Positions 35,445 to 45,321 of a stretch of DNA of 64,000 nt are shown here, one piece after another. Position numbers and translations under genes: made by a program. Below the pieces are notes generated by a model. The model worked only from the letters and a program-made list of their open reading frames with translations. It was not told the DNA's origin and did not search any database. Within the stretch, counting starts at the first letter, position 1, and each line of letters starts with the position of its first letter. Source of the stretch: Thalassovita sp. (GTDB lineage: Bacteria > Pseudomonadota > Alphaproteobacteria > Rhodobacterales > Rhodobacteraceae); NCBI GenBank assembly GCA_017792425.1, contig CP051233.1:2536319-2600318 (forward strand), given 5' to 3'.

Positions 35445-36869
35445 ATGACTAAATTCTCTGATCTGAAACTCGATCCGAAAGTCCTGAAAGCAATCGAAGA
35501 AGCGGGCTATGAAAAGCCCACGCCCATTCAGGCGGGGGCTATCCCCCCTGCGTTGGAAGGCCGTGACGTTCTGGGCATAGCCCAGACAGGCACCGGAAAA
35601 ACCGCCAGCTTTACGCTGCCGATGATCACCTTGCTGGCCAAGGGGCGCGCCCGCGCCCGGATGCCGCGCAGCCTGGTATTGTGCCCGACACGCGAATTGG
35701 CCGCGCAGGTAGCAGAAAATTTCGACACCTATGCCAAGCATGTGAAACTGACCAAGGCGCTGTTGATCGGCGGCGTTTCGTTCAAGGAACAGGACGCGCT
35801 GATTGACCGTGGCGTGGACGTTCTGATCGCGACCCCCGGCCGCCTGCTGGACCATTTCGAACGCGGCAAGCTGCTGCTGACCGGCGTGCAGATCATGGTG
35901 GTGGACGAAGCGGACCGGATGCTGGACATGGGCTTCATCCCCGATATCGAACGCATCTTCAGCCTGACGCCGTTCACCCGCCAGACCCTGTTTTTCTCGG
36001 CCACCATGGCGCCGGAAATCGAGCGGATAACCAACACCTTCCTGTCCGCCCCCGAACGGATAGAGGTCGCTCGTCAGGCCACGACATCGGACACCATCAC
36101 GCAGGGCGTGGTGATGTTCAAAGCCTCTCGCAAGGACCGCGAAGGCAGCGAAAAGCGCAAGCTGCTGCGCGCGCTGATCGACAGCGAGGGCGTCAAATGC
36201 AAGAACGCGATCATCTTCTGCAATCGCAAGGTTGACGTGGATATTACCGCAAAAAGCCTTAAGAAATACGGCTATGACGCTGCGGCCATTCATGGCGACC
36301 TGGACCAAAGCCAGCGCATGAAAACGCTGGATGGCTTCCGCGATGGCACCTTGCGTTTCCTCGTTGCATCGGACGTTGCTGCGCGTGGATTGGACATTCC
36401 GAACGTCAGCCACGTGTTCAATTTCGACGTACCATCGCATTCCGAAGACTACGTTCACCGCATCGGGCGCACTGGTCGCGCCGGACGTACCGGCACTGCG
36501 ATGATGATCTGCACCCCGCGCGACGAAAAGAACTTCGACGCAATTGAAAAACTGGTGAGCCTGGAAATCCCGCGCCTGGATAATCCGCTGAAGGACGAAA
36601 AGCCCGAAGCCAAGCCGCGCGCGGAAAAAGAAGAGAAGGCTTCGCGCACGCGGTCCTCCCGGTCGCGTAAATCCGATGACAAGCCCACCGAGGCCCCGCA
36701 AAAGCGGGAAAAACCCGAACCGCAGGAACCCCAGCAATCGCGCACATCGCAACCCAAGCCGCAGAAATCCGACCGCCGCGATCGTGGGCGGGATTCAAAT
36801 GTCGTTGGCATGGGCGATCACCTGCCCAGCTTCATCGCGCTCAGCTTTGACGAACGGCGCGCGAACTGA
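35445..36869 (+). CDS. DEAD-box RNA helicase (RhlE-like)
   Basis: The 474-residue protein has the Q motif (KPTPIQAGAIP), motif I AQTGTGKT, motif Ia PTRELAAQ, motif II VDEADRMLDMGF, motif III SAT, motif V ARGLDIPNV and motif VI HRIGRTGRAGR, which makes it an ATP-dependent RNA helicase. The last 90 residues are a charged low-complexity tail rich in Lys, Glu, Arg and Pro, ending in a short conserved-looking GDHLPSFIALSF. Such tails bind RNA in RhlE and related helicases involved in ribosome assembly or mRNA decay. It is convergent with rnj (RNase J) across a terminator. The 153-base leader upstream contains no clear structure I can name. Confidence 0.93.
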   Translation: MTKFSDLKLDPKVLKAIEEAGYEKPTPIQAGAIPPALEGRDVLGIAQTGTGKTASFTLPMITLLAKGRARARMPRSLVLCPTRELAAQVAENFDTYAKHVKLTKALLIGGVSFKEQDALIDRGVDVLIATPGRLLDHFERGKLLLTGVQIMVVDEADRMLDMGFIPDIERIFSLTPFTRQTLFFSATMAPEIERITNTFLSAPERIEVARQATTSDTITQGVVMFKASRKDREGSEKRKLLRALIDSEGVKCKNAIIFCNRKVDVDITAKSLKKYGYDAAAIHGDLDQSQRMKTLDGFRDGTLRFLVASDVAARGLDIPNVSHVFNFDVPSHSEDYVHRIGRTGRAGRTGTAMMICTPRDEKNFDAIEKLVSLEIPRLDNPLKDEKPEAKPRAEKEEKASRTRSSRSRKSDDKPTEAPQKREKPEPQEPQQSRTSQPKPQKSDRRDRGRDSNVVGMGDHLPSFIALSFDERRAN

Positions 36870-36889
36870 GCATGACCAGATAGAACACG

Positions 36890-36916
36890 AACGGCGGCCA
36901 TTGGCCGCCGTTTTTG
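36890..36916 (+). terminator. Rho-independent terminator after the RNA helicase gene
   Basis: AACGGCGGCC and GGCCGCCGTT pair over 10 bases with a 3-base ATT loop (apex CCATTGG), followed by TTTGTTTG. It begins 21 bases after the helicase stop and separates it from the convergent rnj gene, so it may also limit antisense read-through. Confidence 0.92.
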
Positions 36917-36945
36917 TTTGAATGCCGTCCCGGCAATAGCACAGA

Positions 36946-38613
36946 TCAGGCCAGTCGGCTGATCACCACCGTAACCTCTGGTTTCTTGCCGATCTCGTCC
37001 AGCGCGGTCTTGCGGGCGATCCGCTTCAGCTCATTTTCCAGCCGGTCGTCATCGCGCAAGGTTGCGCCTTTCGCGCGGCGCATGAACTGGTCCAGATCCT
37101 CTTCCAGCACATCCACCAGTGGTGCCGTGGACCTGCCAACCTCTGCCAGACCGCGCAATTCACACCAGGGCTCGCCCAATGGCTCATTATCCTCATCCAG
37201 GATCACGTTCACCATCACGTGGCCATTCAGCGCCATACGGATACGATCCCGCACAATACCGTCCAGCGCACCGATCAGGATACGACCATCCAGATAGGTC
37301 CGCCCGGTTTCAACGTAGTCGGCTACGGTCGGCCTGTCGCCCGACAGATCTACCATCACCCCGTTCGGCGCGACGATGGACTGAAACCCGTTCATTTCGG
37401 CCAGCTTGGCATGTTCACGCAAATGACGGTGTTCGCCATGCATCGGAATCACCACGTCTGGCTTCATCAGCTTGTGCACCGTCACCAGATCTGGCCGGTT
37501 GGCGTGACCTGACACGTGATAGCGGCCTTGCGTATCATCCACGATATCCACGCCCATTTCGCTGAACTGGTTCATGATGCGGATCACGCCGCGTTCATTG
37601 CCGGGAATGGTTTTGGACGAAAACAGGAACAGGTCTCCCTCTTTCAGGGTGATCCCATTGTGCTTGCCATTCGCCAGTTGCGCCGAAGCCGCCCGACGTT
37701 CACCTTGACTACCGGTTACCAGAAGCATGACGTTGTCGCGCGGCATGGCCAGCGCGTCCTCTGGCCCGATCACCGTCGGAAAACCGGTCAGAACCCCGGT
37801 TTCGACTGCCGTTTCGATCATCCGGCGCATGGCGCGGCCCATCAGACAAATCGACCGACCCGCCCGTTGCCCCGCCTCGGCCAATGTTTTCAGACGTGCA
37901 ACGTTGGATGCAAAGGTCGTCGCCACGACCATCTGCTTGGCCTCGGACACAAGGTTGGTGATCTCGTCGGCGATACTGGCCTCTGATCGGCCCGGCATTG
38001 GATTGAAAACATTGGTGGAATCGCAAACCAGTGCCTTGATACCCGGGGCTGCGACCGATCCCCACAGCGCGGGATCCCAAGGTTCGCCGACAACCGGGGT
38101 TTCATCCAGCTTGAAATCGCCCGTGTGCACGATCCGCCCATCGGGGCTGTCTATCACCAGGCCGCTGCTTTCAGGGATCGAGTGGGAAATCGGCAGGAAC
38201 CCCACGTTGAACGGCCCCGCCTGAACGGTTTCCGGCCAGGCCGATACTGTGGTCACCGTGTCCTCTGGCAGGCCATAGTCCGCCAGTTTCAGCCGGGCGA
38301 TCCGCGCGGTAAAGGCGCGGGCATAGATCGGTTTCCCCAACTTTTCATACAGATGCCCCACCGCGCCGACATGATCCTCATGCGCATGAGTGATGAAAAT
38401 CGCCTCCAGCCGGTCCTTGCGTTCCTCCAACCACCGGATATCAGCCATGATCAGGTCCACACCGGGCGATCCGTCCATATCCGGGAAGGTCACCCCCATA
38501 TCCACGAGGATCAGCCGTTCCTGCCCCGCCGGGCCATAGCCGTAGACGTAGCAGTTCATCCCGATCTCACCGGCGCCGCCGAGAGGAAGATAGATCAAGC
38601 GGTTGCTGCTCAT
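36946..38613 (-). CDS. rnj: Ribonuclease J
   Basis: RNase J is a metallo-beta-lactamase-fold ribonuclease with 5'-exo and endonuclease activity used in rRNA maturation and mRNA decay. The 555-residue protein shows the metal-binding HAHEDHVGAVGHL near residue 76, a beta-CASP domain with GSQGERRAA, and MHGEHRHLREHAKLA with late His ligands. The usual length for this group is about 550. It is the last gene of the birA-coaX-rnj set and starts overlapping the coaX stop by 4 bases. Confidence 0.95.
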   Translation of the reverse strand: MSSNRLIYLPLGGAGEIGMNCYVYGYGPAGQERLILVDMGVTFPDMDGSPGVDLIMADIRWLEERKDRLEAIFITHAHEDHVGAVGHLYEKLGKPIYARAFTARIARLKLADYGLPEDTVTTVSAWPETVQAGPFNVGFLPISHSIPESSGLVIDSPDGRIVHTGDFKLDETPVVGEPWDPALWGSVAAPGIKALVCDSTNVFNPMPGRSEASIADEITNLVSEAKQMVVATTFASNVARLKTLAEAGQRAGRSICLMGRAMRRMIETAVETGVLTGFPTVIGPEDALAMPRDNVMLLVTGSQGERRAASAQLANGKHNGITLKEGDLFLFSSKTIPGNERGVIRIMNQFSEMGVDIVDDTQGRYHVSGHANRPDLVTVHKLMKPDVVIPMHGEHRHLREHAKLAEMNGFQSIVAPNGVMVDLSGDRPTVADYVETGRTYLDGRILIGALDGIVRDRIRMALNGHVMVNVILDEDNEPLGEPWCELRGLAEVGRSTAPLVDVLEEDLDQFMRRAKGATLRDDDRLENELKRIARKTALDEIGKKPEVTVVISRLA

Positions 38614-39389
38614 GTGTTGCCCTGGTCCTTGTTGTAGTTGTGAATGACCGTCAGGCCATGAATCGTCAGGAATTCGTCGAATACATCGAACAGCGTATCG
38701 CCCTGCCCGAACAGCGGGGCCAGCCCGCCGGTTGCGATCACCCGCATCGGATGATCGTATTCTGCCTTGATCTGCTCGCAGACGCCACGCACCAAACCGA
38801 CATAGCCCCAGAAAATACCGCTTTGCATACAGGCCACGGTATTGGTCCCGATTACCTTTTGCGGTTTGGTGACATCCACATGCGGCAGGGCGGCGGCAGC
38901 TTCGTGCAGCGCCTGCAGCGACAGGTTCACCCCCGGCGCAATCACGCCGCCGACATAGGCGCCATCATGGGCCACTACGTCAAAAGTGGTCGCGGTGCCA
39001 AAATCCACCACGATCAGGTTGCCGCCATATCTGTCGAACGCCCCCGCAGTGTTGACCAGCCGGTCAGGCCCGACCTGGGTTCCGGCATCCACGCGCGGGT
39101 CCATTGGCAACAGGCAATCGGGCTTTCCCACCACCAGCGGACGGCAGTTGAAGTAACGATCCGCCAGAACCCGCAGGTTGAACACCACGCGCGGCACGGT
39201 CGAACTGATGATGACCGCGTTTATGTCCATGTCGATTTCATGGTGCTGCAACAGGCGATCCAGCCAGACGAAATACTGGTCGGCGGTCCGCTGGTGATCT
39301 GTGGCCGTGCGCAGGGTACAGCGGATCTTTTCGCCGTCCCAGATGGAAAAAACCGTGTTGGTGTTACCGCAGTCAATCGCCAGAAGCAT
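38610..39389 (-). CDS. coaX: Type III pantothenate kinase
   Basis: CoaX phosphorylates pantothenate, the first step of coenzyme A synthesis; this type is not feedback-inhibited by CoA. The 259-residue protein has the ASKHA phosphate-binding start LLAIDCGNTNTVFSIW, the catalytic-Asp motif GPDRLVNTAGA, and IVVDFGTATTFD. Position between birA and rnj is the common Rhodobacterales order. It overlaps rnj by 4 bases and lies 13 bases after birA. Confidence 0.95.
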   Translation of the reverse strand: MLLAIDCGNTNTVFSIWDGEKIRCTLRTATDHQRTADQYFVWLDRLLQHHEIDMDINAVIISSTVPRVVFNLRVLADRYFNCRPLVVGKPDCLLPMDPRVDAGTQVGPDRLVNTAGAFDRYGGNLIVVDFGTATTFDVVAHDGAYVGGVIAPGVNLSLQALHEAAAALPHVDVTKPQKVIGTNTVACMQSGIFWGYVGLVRGVCEQIKAEYDHPMRVIATGGLAPLFGQGDTLFDVFDEFLTIHGLTVIHNYNKDQGNT

Positions 39390-39402
39390 GAATGCCTCCT
39401 GT

Positions 39403-40152
39403 TCAGAAAAAGATTTCGGCCGCGGGGATGACCTCGCGTCCCTTGGCCGTGGATAGAACGATATTACCTGCCTCGTCCACCGTCTCGAACGTACCGGTGG
39501 TTTCGTTACGCATCGTTCTGGCGGTGATCACCTCGCCCAAGCGGGCGGCGCGGGACAGCCACAGGGTGCGGATCGGCGCGAATCCGTAGGTGCGAAACTG
39601 CGCCTCGTACCGGGCATAGGCGGGGGCCAGCAAGTCCAGAAACGCCTCGGGTGTCACGCGTATCCCGGTTTCCGAGGCCAAGGATACAGGCCGCAACGCG
39701 CCCTGTTCTACCTGCCCCGCTACCGGAACACTGACCAGGTTCACCCCGATCCCGATGGCGATATGCGACACACCCTGCCCGTGGCCCGCACTTTCCAGCA
39801 GGATGCCCGCCAGCTTGCCACCGTTCAGCAGCACATCATTGGGCCATTTCAGGCTTAGCAGATCCTCCCGGCCGGTGGCCGCAACACAAGCGTCGTACAG
39901 CGCCAGCGACGCCACGAAGGACCGCAGGGCGATCCGGTCAGGGGTTTCGGCTGGCCGCATCACCAGCGTTGCCGCGAAATTGCCCTGCGGGTCGGTCCAG
40001 GCGCGGCCACGGCGCCCGCGGCCAGCGGTCTGGCGCAGCGCCAGAATCCATTCCGGCCCGGTCAGAGCTGTAGCGATCCGGGCGGCCTCGGCATTGGTGC
40101 TGTCCACGCTGGCCAGCACCCGCCGGCCATATCCTTCGGGCCATTCGGTCAT
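39403..40152 (-). CDS. birA: Biotin-[acetyl-CoA-carboxylase] ligase
   Basis: BirA attaches biotin to carrier domains of carboxylases; likely targets include the biotin-carrier domain of MccA in this window. The 249-residue form lacks the N-terminal DNA-binding helix-turn-helix, so it should not repress transcription. The biotinyl-AMP loop is AGRGRRGRAWTDPQGN near residue 45, and LKWPNDVLLNGGKLAGIL is the catalytic core. It lies downstream of nuoN but behind a terminator hairpin. Confidence 0.93.
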   Translation of the reverse strand: MTEWPEGYGRRVLASVDSTNAEAARIATALTGPEWILALRQTAGRGRRGRAWTDPQGNFAATLVMRPAETPDRIALRSFVASLALYDACVAATGREDLLSLKWPNDVLLNGGKLAGILLESAGHGQGVSHIAIGIGVNLVSVPVAGQVEQGALRPVSLASETGIRVTPEAFLDLLAPAYARYEAQFRTYGFAPIRTLWLSRAARLGEVITARTMRNETTGTFETVDEAGNIVLSTAKGREVIPAAEIFF

Positions 40153-40170
40153 GACACTTCCACCCTAGGC

Positions 40171-40200
40171 AAAAGCAAAGCGACGCGCCAATGGCGCGTC
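40171..40200 (-). terminator. Terminator at the end of the nuo operon
   Basis: On the minus strand GACGCGCC-ATT-GGCGCGTC forms an 8-base-pair stem with a 3-base loop, followed by GCTTTGCTTTT. It lies 27 bases after the nuoN stop. It probably separates the nuo transcript from birA-coaX-rnj, though the T-rich tail is imperfect and read-through is possible. The apex again reads CCATTGG. Confidence 0.8.
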
Positions 40201-40226
40201 ACTTCAAGCTATCACATGTTCTTTGG

Positions 40227-41666
40227 TCAGTTGACCAGCGTCGCGGCGGCCGCGGCGGCGACACCCTCGATCCCGAACAAGTTCACGACACCAACGACCA
40301 TCACCGCAGCCGACGCCATCAGGAACCCCCACAGAACCGGCGAGCGGTTCTTGTCCAGCGCCTCGCCTTCGGTGCCGAAGTACATGTAGTACACGATCCG
40401 CAGATAGTAGAACGCGCCGATCACCGATGCGATCACACCCAGGACCGCCAGCCAGATCAACCCGGCCTCATAGGCTGCCTTCAGCACATAGAACTTGCCG
40501 AAGAAACCCACCATCGGCGGCACGCCCGCCAAGCTGAACATCAGCACCAGCACCGCCAGTGCCTTGGCCGGTTCACGCTTGGAATACATGTTCAGCGCCT
40601 TGATGTCAGTGACGGGTTGGCCATCCTTTTCCATCGACAGGATAAAGGCGAAGGTGCCGACATTCATCGCGACGTAGATCGCCATGTAGATCAGCAGCGC
40701 CTGCACGCCGAACGCGGTGCCCGCCGCCAGCCCCATCAGCGCATAGCCCATGTGGGCAATCGACGAATAGGCCATCAGTCGCTTGATGTTGGTCTGACCG
40801 ATCGCCGCGACCGCGCCGACGAACATCGACAACACGGACATCAGCGCGATGATCTGCTGCCAGTCCGCGACGACACCGCCAAAGGCATCATGCACGACGC
40901 GGGCAAACAGGCCCATTGCAGCCATTTTCGGAGCCGTGGCAAAGAAGGCGGTCACCGGGGTCGGCGAACCTTCGTAAACATCCGGGGTCCACATGTGGAA
41001 CGGAACCGCCGACACCTTGAACGCCAGGCCAGAGATCACGAAGACCAGGCCGAACAGCATTCCCAGCGAGGCATGACCGCCCGAAGCGGCTTCGATGATG
41101 ACCGAGAATTGCGTGGTCCCGGCAAAGCCGTAAACCAGCGACGAGCCATAGAGCATCAGACCAGAACTGAGCGCGCCAAGGATGAAGTATTTCATCCCGG
41201 CCTCGGTCGATTTCGCGCTATCGCGGCGCAGGGCGGCAACGACATACAGCGACAGCGACTGCAGTTCCAGACCCATGTACAGGGTCATCAGGTCGGCGGC
41301 CGAAACCATCACCATCATGCCAACGGTGGCCAGCACGATCAGCACCGGGTATTCGAACCGCAGCAACCCGCGGCGCGCCATGTAGTCCTGGCTCATGACC
41401 AGAACGGATGCGCCACCCAGCAGGATCGTTACCTTGGCGAAACGGGCGAAAGCGTCATCGTGGAACATACCGCCGAAGGCCAGGTTGTCCCCCGATCCGT
41501 TCAGCCCGATCCACAGGGCGAACAGCGCCAGAACGCCGGCCGTCACCCAGGTCAGCAGCCCGGCGATCCGGTCCTTGCTGGTGTAGACGGCCACCATCAG
41601 CGCCAGTATCGCGTAAACCGACAGCAGAACCTCTGGAAGGATAATGTTCAGATCAGCCTGGATCAT
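40227..41666 (-). CDS. nuoN: NADH-quinone oxidoreductase subunit N
   Basis: NuoN is one of the three antiporter-like proton-pumping subunits of complex I. The 479-residue protein has about 14 hydrophobic helices, with the family motifs VMSQDYMARRGLLRFEYPVL, LMTLYMGLELQSLSLY (key Glu), AMKYFILGALSSG-like GMKYFILGALSSG and VPFHMWTPDVYEGSP (key Lys/His region). It is the last gene of the operon and is followed by a terminator. The 17-base gap to nuoM indicates shared transcription. Confidence 0.97.
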   Translation of the reverse strand: MIQADLNIILPEVLLSVYAILALMVAVYTSKDRIAGLLTWVTAGVLALFALWIGLNGSGDNLAFGGMFHDDAFARFAKVTILLGGASVLVMSQDYMARRGLLRFEYPVLIVLATVGMMVMVSAADLMTLYMGLELQSLSLYVVAALRRDSAKSTEAGMKYFILGALSSGLMLYGSSLVYGFAGTTQFSVIIEAASGGHASLGMLFGLVFVISGLAFKVSAVPFHMWTPDVYEGSPTPVTAFFATAPKMAAMGLFARVVHDAFGGVVADWQQIIALMSVLSMFVGAVAAIGQTNIKRLMAYSSIAHMGYALMGLAAGTAFGVQALLIYMAIYVAMNVGTFAFILSMEKDGQPVTDIKALNMYSKREPAKALAVLVLMFSLAGVPPMVGFFGKFYVLKAAYEAGLIWLAVLGVIASVIGAFYYLRIVYYMYFGTEGEALDKNRSPVLWGFLMASAAVMVVGVVNLFGIEGVAAAAAATLVN

Positions 41667-41683
41667 CTCTCTGGGCTCCTGTT

Positions 41684-43228
41684 TCAGTGCGATGCGGCGA
41701 CTTGCGTGGCGGGTGTGCCGTCCGCAAGGGCCAGTTCGTAGTTGTGGACCAGCGCCTCTACCGAGGGGCCGATGATATCGGTGACCAGCGACGGGTAGAC
41801 ACCCAGCAACAGGGTCATGACGACCAGCGGCGCAAAGATTGCCTTTTCGCGGCGGGTCATGTCGGTGATCGACTTCAGGCTTTCCTTGATCAGGTCACCG
41901 AACACCACGCGACGGTACAGCCACAGGGCGTAGGCCGCCGACAGGATCACGCCAGAGGTCGCCACCAGCGCCACCCAGGTGTTGACCTGGAACACGCCCA
42001 TCAGCGTCAGGAATTCCCCGATGAAACCCGAGGTGCCCGGCAGACCGACGTTGGCCATGGTGAAGAACATAAAGATCAGTGCATAGGCCGGCATCTTGTT
42101 CACCAGGCCACCATAGGCGTCGATGTCACGGGTGTGCATCCGATCATAGATCACGCCCACGCAAAGGAACAGCGCGCCCGAGATGAAACCGTGGCTCAGC
42201 ATCTGGAAAATGGCGCCGTCGATCCCCTGCTGGTTGGCCGCAAAGATCCCCATGGTCACATAGCCCATGTGCGCCACCGACGAATAGGCGATCAGCTTTT
42301 TCATATCTTCCTGAACCAGCGCCACCAGCGAGGTGTAGACGATTGCAATCGCCGACATCCAGAACACCAGCGGCGTCAACACGTCAGCACCGACAGGGAA
42401 CATCGGCAGGCTGAACCGCAGGAAGCCATAGCCGCCCATCTTCAGCAGGATCGCGGCCAGCACCACGGAACCGGCGGTCGGGGCCTGCACGTGCGCATCC
42501 GGCAGCCAGGTGTGCACCGGCCACATCGGCATCTTCACCGCGAAGGATGCGAAGAAGGCCAGGAACAGCAGGGTCTGCAAGCCACCCACCACATGAATGC
42601 CCAGCACGCTGAAACTGTCAGATGCAAAGGTGTGCTTCATCAGGGTCGGAATATCGGTGGTGCCGGCGTCGGCGAACATCGCCACCATCGCCACCAGCAT
42701 CAGGACAGAGCCCAGGAAGGTATAGAGGAAGAACTTGAACGAGGCGTAAATCCGTTCCTTGCCGCCCCAGATGCCGATGATCAGGAACATCGGGATCAGG
42801 CCCGCTTCGAAGAACAGGTAGAACAGCACCAGATCCAGCGCCATGAACACGCCCAGCATCAACGTTTCCAGCAGCAGGAAGGCGATCATGTATTCCTTCA
42901 CGCGCTTTTCAACGCCCCAACTGGCCCAGATCACCAGCGGCATCATGAAGGTGGTCAGCATCACGAACAGCACAGAAATGCCGTCCACGCCCATCTTGTA
43001 TTTCAGACCCAGCAACCACTCGCGTTCCTCGACATACTGGAACCCGGTGTTCGACGGGTCGAACTCGGCCAGGATGAACAGCGACACCAGAAAGGTGATG
43101 GAGGTGGCGATCAGCGCCGAATACTTGGCATTGCGCTGTGCTGCTGCGTCCTCGCCCCGCAGGAAGATCGCCAGAATGGCGGCCGCCAGCGCGGGGATGA
43201 AGGTGACGATGGAGAGCAGGTTATCCAT
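41684..43228 (-). CDS. nuoM: NADH-quinone oxidoreductase subunit M
   Basis: NuoM is a proton-pumping antiporter-like subunit of complex I. The 514-residue protein shows YLFFEAGLIPMFLIIGIWGG with the essential Glu, VHTWLPDAHVQAPTAGSVVL with the pump region, and LIAYSSVAHMGYV. About 14 membrane helices are predicted by eye. It starts where nuoL ends (1 shared base) and lies 17 bases before nuoN. Confidence 0.97.
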   Translation of the reverse strand: MDNLLSIVTFIPALAAAILAIFLRGEDAAAQRNAKYSALIATSITFLVSLFILAEFDPSNTGFQYVEEREWLLGLKYKMGVDGISVLFVMLTTFMMPLVIWASWGVEKRVKEYMIAFLLLETLMLGVFMALDLVLFYLFFEAGLIPMFLIIGIWGGKERIYASFKFFLYTFLGSVLMLVAMVAMFADAGTTDIPTLMKHTFASDSFSVLGIHVVGGLQTLLFLAFFASFAVKMPMWPVHTWLPDAHVQAPTAGSVVLAAILLKMGGYGFLRFSLPMFPVGADVLTPLVFWMSAIAIVYTSLVALVQEDMKKLIAYSSVAHMGYVTMGIFAANQQGIDGAIFQMLSHGFISGALFLCVGVIYDRMHTRDIDAYGGLVNKMPAYALIFMFFTMANVGLPGTSGFIGEFLTLMGVFQVNTWVALVATSGVILSAAYALWLYRRVVFGDLIKESLKSITDMTRREKAIFAPLVVMTLLLGVYPSLVTDIIGPSVEALVHNYELALADGTPATQVAASH

Positions 43229-45315
43229 TAGTGCGCTCCTCCGGTGAGCGAGACCAGCGTGATCAGCACAACGATGCCGACCACCATGGCAAAGGCGTAA
43301 GTGAAGATGTAACCGGACTGCGCGCGGCCAGCGAGGCGGGTGAAGAAGGGGATGATCCCCATCGCCACGCCGTTCAGCGACCCGTCAATGACATTGCCGT
43401 CACCGCGCCTCCACAGGAAGCGGCCGATGGCCTTGGCCGGTTGCACGAAAAGGAAGTCGTAGATCTCGTCGAAATACCACTTGTTCAGCAGGAACAGGTA
43501 CAGCGGGCGCTGGCTTTCAGCCAGGCGCTTGGGCATTTCCGGGTTCACGATGTAGAACCAGTAGGCCACGACGAAACCCAGGACCATCGCCACGAACGGG
43601 CTGACCTTGACCCAGGTCGGCGCATGGTGCGCCTCGTCCATGACATGGTTGTCCGGGTGCGTGAATACGGCGCCTTGCGGGGCCACTCCATGCGCTTCCT
43701 CTGCAGCATGGTCACCGCCTTGAGCAGCCGGTGCATGGCTGTCGCCCGCCGGTGCATGACCTTCGGCCGAAGCCTCGGCATGAGCGGGAATCCCGAAGAA
43801 TTCGTTCACCTTGTTATGGTCACCAAAGAAGCTGTTGTACCAGATCATGCCAGAGAACACGGCCCCCAGCGCCAGCACGCCCAGCGGGACCAGCATGACC
43901 ATCGGGCTTTCATGCGCGTGCTCATGCGTGTGCTTGTCGCCGCGCGGGCTGCCGTAGAAGGTCAGGAACATCAGTCGCCAGCTGTAGAAGCTGGTGAACA
44001 GCGCCGCCACGACCAGCATCCAGAAGGCATAGCCACCATGGGTTCCGGCCCAGGCGCTCTCGATCACGGCGTCCTTGGACAGGAAGCCGGCGAAACCGAA
44101 ATGGGTCAGCGGGATGCCGACGCCGGTGATGGCCAGCGTGCCCAGCATCATCGCCCAGAAGGTATAGGGCAGTTTCTTGCGCAGGCCGCCATAGTTCCGC
44201 ATGTCCTGTTCGTGGTGCATCCCGTGGATCACGGAACCCGCGCCAAGGAACAGCATCGCCTTGAAGAACGCGTGCGTGAACAGGTGGAACATGGCCACCG
44301 AGTAGACGCCCACACCCGCAGCCACGAACATGTAACCCAGCTGCGACATGGTCGAATAGGCGATCACGCGCTTGATGTCGTTCTGCACCAGACCGATGGT
44401 CGCGGCGACGAAAGCGGTGGTCGCACCCAGGAAGGTGATAAAGGCTGTCGCCTCGGGGGCGTATTCCATCAGTGGCGACATGCGGCAGACCAGGAACACA
44501 CCGGCGGTCACCATGGTCGCCGCGTGGATCAGCGCCGACACCGGGGTCGGGCCTTCCATCGCGTCCGGCAGCCAGGTGTGCAGGAACAGTTGCGCCGATT
44601 TACCCATCGCGCCGACGAACAGCAGGAAGGCCAGCAGGTTGGCGGCGTTCCATTCGGTCCACAGGAACCCGACCTGTGTATTCGCCAGATCTGGCGCCGA
44701 GGCAAAGATCACGTCGAAGCTGATGCTATCGGTCAGGAAGAACAGGCCAAAGATGCCCAGGGCAAATCCGAAGTCACCCACGCGGTTCACGACGAATGCC
44801 TTGATGGCCGCCGCGTTCGCGCTGGGTTTCTTGTAGTAGAAGCCGATCAGCAGGTACGAAGCCACGCCCACGCCTTCCCAGCCAAAGAACATCTGCACCA
44901 GGTTGTCCGAGGTGACCAGCATCAGCATGGCGAAGGTAAAGAACGACAGGTAGGCGAAGAACCGCGCCTTGTAGTTCTCGTGGTGGCCCCAGTTGTCGTC
45001 ATGGGCCATGTAGCCGACCGAGTAGAGGTGAACCAGCGCCGACACCGTGGTGACAACGATCAGCATGATCGCGGTCAGGCGGTCCAGACGGATCGACCAC
45101 TCAGTGCTCAGGCTGCCGGATTCGATATAGTCCAGGATGTGGATATGTTTCACATGCTCTGCATCCAGCCCCAGGAACACGATCCAGGACAGGATACAGG
45201 CCAGGAACAGCAGTCCGGTGGTCAGGTACTGCGCCCCCTTCTCACCGATCAGGCGCCAGCCGAAGCCGGCAATGATTGCCCCAACCAGCGGAGCAAAGAG
45301 GATGATGGTTTCCAT
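43228..45315 (-). CDS. nuoL: NADH-quinone oxidoreductase subunit L
   Basis: NuoL is the distal proton-pumping subunit of complex I and carries the long lateral helix that spans the membrane arm. The 695-residue protein has FFGWEGVGVASYLLIGFYY with the key Glu (near residue 145), HTWLPDAMEGPTPVSALIHA, and RVIAYSTMSQLGYM. A polar His/Ala-rich loop at about residues 510-550 (HAPAGDSHAPAAQGGD and neighbours) is more variable than the rest. The C-terminus holds the lateral-helix and anchor. It is 6 bases after nuoK. Confidence 0.97.
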   Translation of the reverse strand: METIILFAPLVGAIIAGFGWRLIGEKGAQYLTTGLLFLACILSWIVFLGLDAEHVKHIHILDYIESGSLSTEWSIRLDRLTAIMLIVVTTVSALVHLYSVGYMAHDDNWGHHENYKARFFAYLSFFTFAMLMLVTSDNLVQMFFGWEGVGVASYLLIGFYYKKPSANAAAIKAFVVNRVGDFGFALGIFGLFFLTDSISFDVIFASAPDLANTQVGFLWTEWNAANLLAFLLFVGAMGKSAQLFLHTWLPDAMEGPTPVSALIHAATMVTAGVFLVCRMSPLMEYAPEATAFITFLGATTAFVAATIGLVQNDIKRVIAYSTMSQLGYMFVAAGVGVYSVAMFHLFTHAFFKAMLFLGAGSVIHGMHHEQDMRNYGGLRKKLPYTFWAMMLGTLAITGVGIPLTHFGFAGFLSKDAVIESAWAGTHGGYAFWMLVVAALFTSFYSWRLMFLTFYGSPRGDKHTHEHAHESPMVMLVPLGVLALGAVFSGMIWYNSFFGDHNKVNEFFGIPAHAEASAEGHAPAGDSHAPAAQGGDHAAEEAHGVAPQGAVFTHPDNHVMDEAHHAPTWVKVSPFVAMVLGFVVAYWFYIVNPEMPKRLAESQRPLYLFLLNKWYFDEIYDFLFVQPAKAIGRFLWRRGDGNVIDGSLNGVAMGIIPFFTRLAGRAQSGYIFTYAFAMVVGIVVLITLVSLTGGAH

Positions 45316-45321
45316 GTCTCT

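Noticed and set aside
40171..40200. Reading birA-coaX-rnj as part of the nuo operon
   Set aside because: A hairpin with a T-rich tail lies between nuoN and birA, so they are more likely separate transcripts, although read-through is possible.
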